64,000 nucleotides of DNA from Phocaeicola coprocola DSM 17136 (lineage in GTDB: Bacteria > Bacteroidota > Bacteroidia > Bacteroidales > Bacteroidaceae), in assembly GCF_000154845.1 (NCBI RefSeq), contig NZ_DS981470.1:1-64000 (forward strand). Reading direction: 5' to 3'. A model generated the notes under the pieces. The model was not told the DNA's origin, searched no databases, and saw only the letters and a list, made by a program, of their open reading frames with translations. Position 1 is the first letter of the stretch. The number at the start of each line of letters is the position of its first letter. The position numbers and the translations under genes are program-made. Below, piece after piece: positions 57,697-64,000 of the stretch.

Positions 57697-59079
57697 CTAT
57701 TTCAGCTTAAATCTTACTTTTTTTACAGGTCTGAGGTAGTATTTTACAGTTCTTCCTGCATCTATTATACGATTGTTGGCAAAGCTGAAAGTAGACTGTG
57801 CATTGTTGCATAAGTAACGTGCTCCGTCGCTATATTTAAAGAATGCAAGTCCGTATTCACTGATAAATTCATTCAGTTCACTGACCGATCCCTGAAATTG
57901 GTTCCGGAACGCTGTAGCTTCTTCCGTTGTAAACATTCTCCATCCTTCTATGCCGTCTTCTGAATAAGTATCCAGCAAATCCAGAGCATCTGCGGCCAAT
58001 GTATACCATTGTTCCGGGGCGATGATGATAGCTTCCGCTTCGGTAGAGGAAATACTGGTAGTCTGCCAGACATAAAAATATCCCCATATACTATCTGCAC
58101 CAGGCATTTCGGATACGATGAATGTGTCATATTCCGTGTCATTGTCACCAGAACTGTCTTCTCCTCCGGTATTTCCCGAATTGCCGTCATTTGTCCCTTC
58201 ATCATTACCGTCATCTTCTCCCTCATCGGGTAAAATCTCATCGAAGCCGAATTCACAGTCTATTTCCGGTTGCCATCCTTCCGCCTGAAATTCTCCGTCG
58301 AGTGTTACTCCGCCTTTATAGTTTCCCGTGAAATGATATGGATAGCCAGCCTTCAGTGTTGCCTGATATGTATAGCCGTAAGCTTCATTTCCTTGTGAAG
58401 ACTGAAGATTGATAGACAGATGAGTCTGCGAACTTTCGTTAGGGAACACATACGTTGCATCGCTGACCCATTGGCTTCCTTCTTTCCGGCAGGGAATAAC
58501 ACATTGTTGTTTGTCGTTTTTATAATCTCCGTTGAATGAAACAGCAGAGCTTACCGGTGAGACCTTTACTTCGGTAGCTGTTACATCTTGAGGAATACCG
58601 TTGAGGGTGAAATTGAGTGAGGCTACTGCATACGAAAGAATGACTGTAATTCGAGTTGATTGAGTGAGGTTTACACTGGCTTTTCCTATTTGCAGAGGCT
58701 CTTCCGAGCAGTTGTCTGTCTTGAGACTGATATAACTGTCGGGAATAATCTCCAGCGGATACGAATGATCATTCTCGTTGAGGCCAGATAGCAGGATGAG
58801 TGTATACTTTCCTTTAGATATGGAAGAACTGAATTCACTTTCTTCTGTAGGAATCGTTTCACGTACTACACAGTTGTTTTCGTCGTCGAACAGAAAAAGT
58901 GAGAGTGGATAATTGATTTTTGCATTGTTACGGCTAGTCACATTTAGCTGTAAGGTGTACCGTGCTTCCGTCTGTTCATCCTGAACTGTTTCATTTTCTT
59001 CCGATTCTAGTTTGTATTCTCCACAGGCACATAGCAGGAAGAAGCAGCTTGTCAATAAAATACTTTTTGTTAATTTCAT
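57697..59079 (-). CDS. FimB/Mfa2-like fimbrial lipoprotein
   Basis: This 460-residue lipoprotein (signal LLTSCFFLLCACGEYK) has two beta-rich domains of the fimbrillin type (about 35-285). A Gly/Asp/Asn-rich linker follows (about 285-320, DEGEDDGNDEGTNDGNSG), then a C-terminal domain of about 140 residues (GWRMFTTEEATAFRNQF, ending RPVKKVRFKLK). It may be an anchor or tip component of a surface fimbria, but no other fimbrial gene is adjacent. The C-terminal domain resembles DUF1566-like or FISUMP-like tails of Bacteroidetes adhesins. The family call is moderate. Confidence 0.6.
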   Translation of the reverse strand: MKLTKSILLTSCFFLLCACGEYKLESEENETVQDEQTEARYTLQLNVTSRNNAKINYPLSLFLFDDENNCVVRETIPTEESEFSSSISKGKYTLILLSGLNENDHSYPLEIIPDSYISLKTDNCSEEPLQIGKASVNLTQSTRITVILSYAVASLNFTLNGIPQDVTATEVKVSPVSSAVSFNGDYKNDKQQCVIPCRKEGSQWVSDATYVFPNESSQTHLSINLQSSQGNEAYGYTYQATLKAGYPYHFTGNYKGGVTLDGEFQAEGWQPEIDCEFGFDEILPDEGEDDGNDEGTNDGNSGNTGGEDSSGDNDTEYDTFIVSEMPGADSIWGYFYVWQTTSISSTEAEAIIIAPEQWYTLAADALDLLDTYSEDGIEGWRMFTTEEATAFRNQFQGSVSELNEFISEYGLAFFKYSDGARYLCNNAQSTFSFANNRIIDAGRTVKYYLRPVKKVRFKLK

Positions 59080-59197
59080 GAGTCCCTTCTACTGTTTTTT
59101 TCTTTTAGTAACGCTGCTTTTTGAAAAAGTATACGTTTCATTAAAAACTTCTTGAAAAGGTTCTGAAAAAAACATTATCGAGAGGACCGTAAAATTT

Positions 59198-59279
59198 GTA
59201 CAAAAAATAAAAAAACATGCTGATGTTTTCCGGAAAATATCAGCATATTTTTTCGAAGACATCAGCATGTTTTTCGAGA
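59198..59279 (-). repeat. dispersed hairpin element, copy C
   Basis: On the minus strand three related arms (ACATGCTGATGT, ATATGCTGATAT, ACATCAGCATGT) can pair in alternative ways. They are followed by the 18-base tail TTTTTTTATTTTTTGTAC (59215-59198), identical to copies A and B. It begins about 27 bases after the stop of the gene at 59307 and could terminate it. Confidence 0.7.
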
Positions 59280-59306
59280 CTATCAGAATGATCTGATAAT
59301 GAGGAA

Positions 59307-61067
59307 CTAATCTTGTTTTTGTACCTCCTCCATTACTCTCAGGAAGTTGCCTCCCCAAATCAATCGGAGATCGTTCTCGCTGTAACGTTCGTATAACATA
59401 CGGCGTGTCAGATTGATCAGTTCCGAAGAATCATTACAACCGATAATTCCCCCGTCGCCGTCGAAGTCGGTTCCGATGCCTACATGCTCTATGCCCATGA
59501 TGTTGACCATATGATGCAGATGTTCGATTGCATCGCAGATTGTAGCAGGAGCATCTGTACGCAAGAAGCCACTATACAGACAAACTTGTACGACACCTCC
59601 TTTACGGGCAATAGCTTTCAGCTGCTCATCCGTCAGATTTCGTGGGTGGTCACATAATGCACGGCTCGAAGAGTGTGAACATACCACTGGCTTGCTGCTT
59701 ATGTCCAGTGTATCGTAGAAGGTCTGTTCTCCCGCATGCGAGAGATCCACCATCATACCAATGCGGTTCATCTCCCGGATAACCTGTTCGCCGAAAGGAG
59801 TTACTCCGATGTATTCGTCATTATATCGTGCCGAACCGCAGATATCATTATTTCCGTTGTGGCAAAGTGTCATGTAAACAACTCCCCGGTTGCGGAAGCG
59901 TTCTACATTCGTCAAATCTTTTCCGATAGCATATCCATTTTCTATTCCTAGCATAATGGCCTTTTTCCCTTCTCGTTTCAGACGGTATAGATCGGCTGGA
60001 GTGTAAGCAATATCTACTGCGGTGCAGTTCATCGCTACCATACGCTCTATTTCGTTCAGCAACTGGTCGGCTTTGGCTGTAGCGGCAAGTAAGGCTTCGT
60101 CAGTACGTTCTTTTTGTGCCAGATAAGCAACCATGATAGTAGCATCCTGCCGTCCTTCGGTCATTTTGTGTAGATCGACTTTTATTTTGGCATCTCGTGT
60201 AGCAAAATTAATGTCTTGTCCGAAAAACATCGGCGTGTCACAGTGAGTGTCCAGAGTCAGTATACGGCGATGCATCTGCTTGGCTGTACGGAAGGAAGTT
60301 GCTTCTTGCAATAACCATTCGAACAGTGGCATCATGTATTCATCACCATTCAGAATGAAACACTCCGGATGCCATTGTACGCCCAGCATCGATTTGTATT
60401 CAGTACTTTCTATGGCTTCTGCTACCTGATCGGCAGCTCGTGCTGAAATACGGAATCCCGGAGCAGCTTCGTTTATTGCCTGATGATGGAATGAATTGAC
60501 CGGCAGCGAAGTTGTTTTCATGATTCGTGCCAGCAGACTATCATGTTCTATTTGTATGGTGTGTGAGGCGAAAGCTCTGTCCATATCCTGGCTGTGCTTG
60601 ATACGCTTGCCCTCCATCTGTACATGAATGTCCTGATAGATACTTCCGCCAAGTGCTACGTTCATGACTTGCATTCCACGGCAAATGCCTAGTATCGGAA
60701 TCTGGCGGTTGGCTGCAAGTCGCGTAAGAAGTAGTTCCTGACGATCGCGGAAAGGATTGATGTTGTGTAATTCTTTTACTGGCTCTTCTTTCAGGAATAA
60801 GGGATTTATATCTGCTCCTCCTGTCAGTAGAAGGCCGTCTAAACTATCGAGAAGGCTTATCAGAATGTCAGTATTTTCGAAAGGGGGAATAATGAAAGGA
60901 GTACCTCCCGCTTTCAGAATGGAAGTATAATATCCGGGAGCAAGTGTTAAATTTCCTTCACTGAAATTCCCGGTAATTCCTATTACAGGTGCATCTTTAT
61001 GGTTGGGAAATCGGTTATGGAGCGCATCGTATTCCGCTTCGATGTCAAATGTTTGAAACGTTTTCAT
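59307..61067 (-). CDS. fused class I glutamine amidotransferase-like and M19 dipeptidase
   Basis: This 586-residue protein joins two enzymes. Residues about 25-255 are a C26/PuuD-like gamma-glutamyl hydrolase with nucleophile C129 (GICRGMQVMN) and H233-x-E235 (GVQWHPE). Residues about 268-586 are a membrane-dipeptidase (M19) domain with the zinc motif LDTHCDTP (H275, D277), MVDLSHAGEQT, VVCSHSSSRALCDHPRN and GIGTDFDGDGG. No signal peptide is visible, so it appears cytoplasmic. It probably removes gamma-glutamyl groups and splits the dipeptide product. It diverges from ptb-buk, whose pathway can use amino-acid-derived acyl-CoA. Confidence 0.9.
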   Translation of the reverse strand: MKTFQTFDIEAEYDALHNRFPNHKDAPVIGITGNFSEGNLTLAPGYYTSILKAGGTPFIIPPFENTDILISLLDSLDGLLLTGGADINPLFLKEEPVKELHNINPFRDRQELLLTRLAANRQIPILGICRGMQVMNVALGGSIYQDIHVQMEGKRIKHSQDMDRAFASHTIQIEHDSLLARIMKTTSLPVNSFHHQAINEAAPGFRISARAADQVAEAIESTEYKSMLGVQWHPECFILNGDEYMMPLFEWLLQEATSFRTAKQMHRRILTLDTHCDTPMFFGQDINFATRDAKIKVDLHKMTEGRQDATIMVAYLAQKERTDEALLAATAKADQLLNEIERMVAMNCTAVDIAYTPADLYRLKREGKKAIMLGIENGYAIGKDLTNVERFRNRGVVYMTLCHNGNNDICGSARYNDEYIGVTPFGEQVIREMNRIGMMVDLSHAGEQTFYDTLDISSKPVVCSHSSSRALCDHPRNLTDEQLKAIARKGGVVQVCLYSGFLRTDAPATICDAIEHLHHMVNIMGIEHVGIGTDFDGDGGIIGCNDSSELINLTRRMLYERYSENDLRLIWGGNFLRVMEEVQKQD

Positions 61068-61093
61068 AAGTTAAATATTTCGTAGAAACCAAG

Positions 61094-61101
61094 CAAATAT
61101 A
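61094..61101 (-). promoter_or_regulatory. -7 box of the fused peptidase gene
   Basis: The minus strand reads TATATTTG, matching TAnnTTTG, 26 bases before the start. The -33 part is unclear. Confidence 0.35.
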
Positions 61102-61148
61102 GAGATAAATTCAGATTTATTTTTCATATTTGCTAAAAATCTAATGGT

Positions 61149-62069
61149 ATGGAATTGATTAGAACCCTAACTCAGCTGGTGAATAATTTGCGTTCGCTTG
61201 GTATCCGTCGGCGGGTTGCTGTGGTATGTCCCAATGACCCTCATACAGAATATGTCATTATCCGTAGTTTAAGGGAGGAAATAGCCGAATATCTGCTGGT
61301 GACCGATGAAGCTCATGTTGAAATCGCTCATAACTTGCGTGCTGCCTCTCCCGATTTTGTCCGTGTTTATATAACTTCCACTCCCGATGAAGCAGCTGCG
61401 CTTGCTGTAGAACTGGTGCGTACGGGAGAGGCTGATATCCTGATGAAAGGACTTATTAATACAGACAATCTGCTGCGTGCAGTGTTGAAAAAGGAGAAGG
61501 GATTGTTACCTCCGGGAGGGGTGTTGAGCCATGTTGCCGTGGCACAGATTCCACTGTATCATAAATTACTGCTCTTTTCTGATGCGGCTGTCATTCCTCG
61601 TCCGGGACTGTTACAGTTTCGTGCAATGATAGAAAACGATGTTGCCATATGCCGTAAGCTAGGCAATGACCAGCCTCGTGTGGCGTTAATACATTGCTCT
61701 GAAAAAGTCAATGAAAAATTTCCGCATACGTTGGACTATATACAGTTGAAAGAAGAAGCTCAGTTAGGCCGATTCGGTTCTGTCTTTGTAGACGGACCTA
61801 TGGATGCCAAGACTGCCTGCGACCGTCATAGTGGTGAGATAAAAGGATTAAGTTCGCCGGTCATCGGGAATGCCGATATTATGATTTTTCCGAATATCGA
61901 GTCGGGCAATACTTTTTATAAAACACTGTCACTTTTTGGTGATGCGAACATGGCAGGCATGCTTACAGGGACAATAGCTCCGGTAGTTGTACCTTCGCGG
62001 AGCGACTCGGGAAATTCTAAATTTTATAGTCTTGCATTGGCATGCATGGCTGGTAATCAAAACGATTAA
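61149..62069 (+). CDS. ptb: phosphate butyryltransferase (branched acyl-CoA)
   Basis: Ptb exchanges the CoA of butyryl-CoA or branched acyl-CoA for phosphate. The 306-residue product has the phosphotransacetylase/Ptb family fold, with ADILMKGLINTDNLLRAVL, LLFSDAAVIPRPG and GNADIMIFPNIESGN as conserved segments. It is 12 bases upstream of buk, the standard pair. In Bacteroides, which mainly make acetate, propionate and succinate, the likely substrates are isobutyryl- and isovaleryl-CoA from branched amino acids (inference). Confidence 0.93.
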   Translation: MELIRTLTQLVNNLRSLGIRRRVAVVCPNDPHTEYVIIRSLREEIAEYLLVTDEAHVEIAHNLRAASPDFVRVYITSTPDEAAALAVELVRTGEADILMKGLINTDNLLRAVLKKEKGLLPPGGVLSHVAVAQIPLYHKLLLFSDAAVIPRPGLLQFRAMIENDVAICRKLGNDQPRVALIHCSEKVNEKFPHTLDYIQLKEEAQLGRFGSVFVDGPMDAKTACDRHSGEIKGLSSPVIGNADIMIFPNIESGNTFYKTLSLFGDANMAGMLTGTIAPVVVPSRSDSGNSKFYSLALACMAGNQND

Positions 62070-62081
62070 TATTGATATTAT

Positions 62082-63146
62082 ATGAAAATACTAGTGATCA
62101 ACCCCGGTTCTACTTCTACCAAACTGGCTGTTTACGAGGATAATGAACAGGTCTGGAGAAAAAGTGTATTTCATTCTGCAAAAGACTTGTCGGTTTTTCA
62201 TCATATTAATGAGCAATATGAATATCGTCGCTTGCATGTTACAGAAGCTTTGCGGGAGGCTGGAATTCCCTTGTGCTTCGATGCTATCATTGCCCGCGGG
62301 GGATTACTGAAGCCTACTCCCGGTGGGGTATATCGGATAAATGAGCGTATCAAGCACGATTTGTGGCATGCTGATATGGAACACGCTTCCAATCTGGCAG
62401 CTCTGATAGCAGATGAACTGGCTGCTTCGGCAGGATGTCCTGCTTTTATTGCAGATCCGGTAGTCACCGACGAACTGTGTGATGTAGCCAGGCTGACCGG
62501 TATTCCGGAGATTCCTCGTATCTCTATTTTCCATGCGTTGAACAGTCGGGCGGTTTCTCGTAATTATGCAGCCCGGATTGGCAAAAAATACGAGGAGCTT
62601 AATCTGATAGTTGTACATCTGGGAGGAGGAATCTCTGTCAGTGCGCATCATTACGGAAAAGTGATTGACGTAAATAATGCGCTGAACGGGGAAGGACCTT
62701 TCAGCCCGGAACGTGCAGGTACAATTCCGGCCAGGCAACTGGTAGATTTGTGCTTCAGCGGCAAATATACTTATCAGGAAATTCGTAAAATGCTGAATGG
62801 CAGAGGAGGCTTGTTGGCTCATCTGGGTACAACCGACGTACCTACTATTGTACGATGGGCAAATGCCGGCGATAAAAAACATAAACTGGTGCTGGAGTCT
62901 ATGATTTATACAGTAGCCAAGCAGGTAGGAGCGATGCATGTTGCCTTACACGGACAGACAGATGCTGTTATTCTGACCGGAGGAATCGCCAACAACAAAT
63001 ATTGTGTAGCTTTACTTCGTGAATGGCTGGAAGGCATTGCTCGTATTGTAGTTATTCCTGGTGAGGATGAGATGGGAGCTTTGGCCATGAATGCACTTGG
63101 AGCATTGAGAGGAGAACTGCCTTTGCAGGAATATAACCCGCATTGA
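62082..63146 (+). CDS. buk: butyrate kinase
   Basis: Buk converts the acyl-phosphate made by Ptb to the free acid with formation of ATP. The 354-residue product is an acetate/propionate-kinase-fold protein with NPGSTSTKLAVYED, FHALNSRAVSR, HLGGGISVSAH, the GRGGLLAHLGTTD loop and VILTGGIANNK. Length is that of butyrate kinases and shorter than acetate kinases. It is cotranscribed with ptb. Confidence 0.95.
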   Translation: MKILVINPGSTSTKLAVYEDNEQVWRKSVFHSAKDLSVFHHINEQYEYRRLHVTEALREAGIPLCFDAIIARGGLLKPTPGGVYRINERIKHDLWHADMEHASNLAALIADELAASAGCPAFIADPVVTDELCDVARLTGIPEIPRISIFHALNSRAVSRNYAARIGKKYEELNLIVVHLGGGISVSAHHYGKVIDVNNALNGEGPFSPERAGTIPARQLVDLCFSGKYTYQEIRKMLNGRGGLLAHLGTTDVPTIVRWANAGDKKHKLVLESMIYTVAKQVGAMHVALHGQTDAVILTGGIANNKYCVALLREWLEGIARIVVIPGEDEMGALAMNALGALRGELPLQEYNPH

Positions 63147-63171
63147 TCGGGAACAATAAAGATATAATAAA

Positions 63172-63232
63172 AATCACAGATTCCATTGGTCCGTTAATGC
63201 AAGTATTAATTAAACCAATGGAATCTGTGATT
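63172..63232. terminator. bidirectional terminator, 19-bp stem
   Basis: AATCACAGATTCCATTGGT (63172-63190) is perfectly complementary to 63214-63232 around a 23-base loop, between buk and the convergent DUF4491 gene. Confidence 0.8.
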
Positions 63233-63258
63233 ATAAAATAGTTTTCTGATGCAGAATT

Positions 63259-63582
63259 TCAAGATCGGGATTCGTATTCATGTTTACGTTTAGGGTTCAT
63301 GGGAAACCATCCCTTCAGCACCCGTTCTCGCTGCTCGAATATTTCTTTGATGGTCCAGAAAGAAGAAAAAGAGAATACGCCCAGTAATGTCGATATCAAT
63401 ATGTCACCGATAAGTACCGAACCAATGATACCTGCAATGCCTAGCAGCAGGAACCACCACCAGCAACGTGTTCCCCAATAGTATTCGGCTTTAACTACAA
63501 TAGGATGAAACAGTCCTATTATTAGAAAAGTACATATGCCTATTACTATTCCTTCAAAATGGAGAGTTGCAAGCCAGTCCAT
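63259..63582 (-). CDS. DUF4491 family membrane protein
   Basis: This 107-residue protein has three membrane helices (about 10-30, 42-62, 63-80) and a charged C-terminal tail (RKHEYESRS). The segments FEGIVIGICTFLIIGLFHP and RCWWWFLLLGIAG match the DUF4491 family. The function is unknown. It lies two bases after the Lrp-type regulator gene and is probably cotranscribed with it. Confidence 0.85.
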   Translation of the reverse strand: MDWLATLHFEGIVIGICTFLIIGLFHPIVVKAEYYWGTRCWWWFLLLGIAGIIGSVLIGDILISTLLGVFSFSSFWTIKEIFEQRERVLKGWFPMNPKRKHEYESRS

Positions 63583-63584
63583 CC

Positions 63585-64000
63585 TTATTTTTCTTTGCGG
63601 ATAGGAATTTCCTTCTTAATGCTCTGCTCGAGTGAAATCAGGGTTTCCGTTGCAGTCACACCGGGAATTTCCTGAATTCTGGAGTTCAGCAATTCCATCA
63701 GATGCTCGTTATCTGTTGAATATAGCTTAGTCAGCATTGTGTACGGACCGGTAGTAAAATGGCATTCTACAATTTCAGGAATTTTTTCGAGTTCGGCTAC
63801 TACGCTTTTGTACATGGAACCTTTTTCCAGCTTGATTCCTACATATGTACAAGTGCTATATCCCAGGCTTTTGGGATTTACGTGGTAACCCGAACCAATG
63901 ATAACTCCCAAGTCGATCAATCGCTGTACACGTTGATGAATGGCTGCACGTGAAACACCGCAGTCGGCAGCAACGTCTTTAAACGGAATACGAGCATTCT
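63585..64000 (-). CDS. Lrp/AsnC-family transcriptional regulator, truncated by the window
   Basis: The frame stays open to the window edge, where the N-terminal helix-turn-helix is partly present (FKDVAADCGVSRAAIHQRVQ). The ligand-binding RAM domain follows (TCTYVGIKLEKG, HFTTGPYTMLTKLY, IPGVTATETLISL). The Met at 63920 falls inside the protein and is not the start. Lrp-type proteins regulate amino-acid metabolism in response to amino acids. Its start lies beyond base 64000. Confidence 0.93.
   Translation of the reverse strand, partial: NARIPFKDVAADCGVSRAAIHQRVQRLIDLGVIIGSGYHVNPKSLGYSTCTYVGIKLEKGSMYKSVVAELEKIPEIVECHFTTGPYTMLTKLYSTDNEHLMELLNSRIQEIPGVTATETLISLEQSIKKEIPIRKEK

Overview
The window comes from a Bacteroidales chromosome, most likely Bacteroides or Phocaeicola. 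The evidence is a SusC/SusD pair, a Bacteroidetes-type TssD (Hcp), FtsX-like permeases, FimB/Mfa2-like and DUF3109/DUF4491 proteins, and many promoters matching the Bacteroidetes form TTTG-N19-21-TAnnTTTG. Shine-Dalgarno sequences are largely absent. The species is inference.

Bases 1-5340 look like one end of an integrated genomic island. A tyrosine recombinase (3661-4902) and a translationally coupled small ORF lie just beyond the 3' end of tRNA-Phe (5342-5414). The island carries an orphan type VI secretion tube protein made of two fused TssD domains (1121-2047), an effector-like gene directly behind it (193-1119), a divergent pair of small ORFs with its own promoter, and about 0.9 kb of AT-rich, repeat- and hairpin-rich non-coding DNA. 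The far end of the island is outside the window.

Bases 5500-32400 are mostly core genome. A minus-strand operon runs sppA-lpxK-purine nucleoside phosphorylase-thiL. Next comes a tripartite export operon (TolC-like, HlyD-like, two near-duplicate FtsX permeases). It diverges from an NtrC-type response regulator and histidine kinase, and the gap between them holds a near-consensus sigma-54 promoter and a perfect upstream palindrome. The rimP-nusA-infB cluster follows, with a terminator hairpin in its leader, then a CvpA-like gene and sufBCDS for Fe-S cluster assembly.

Bases 32400-48110 hold a BlaI/BlaR1-type regulatory pair and a carbohydrate-utilisation locus: GH63-like and GH2 enzymes, a split LysO-type transporter, SusD, SusC and a membrane-anchored TPR-HTH regulator.

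Bases 48280-64000 carry rnhB, a secreted calcineurin-like phosphoesterase, gpmI, two PH-domain membrane proteins, ahpCF under a PerR/Fur-like palindrome, a DUF3109 protein, a FimB/Mfa2-like lipoprotein, a fused glutamine-amidotransferase/M19-dipeptidase, ptb-buk, a DUF4491 membrane protein and a truncated Lrp/AsnC regulator. Three copies of an intergenic hairpin element with an identical 18-base tail are scattered through the window (about 10.45, 32.62 and 59.24 kb).
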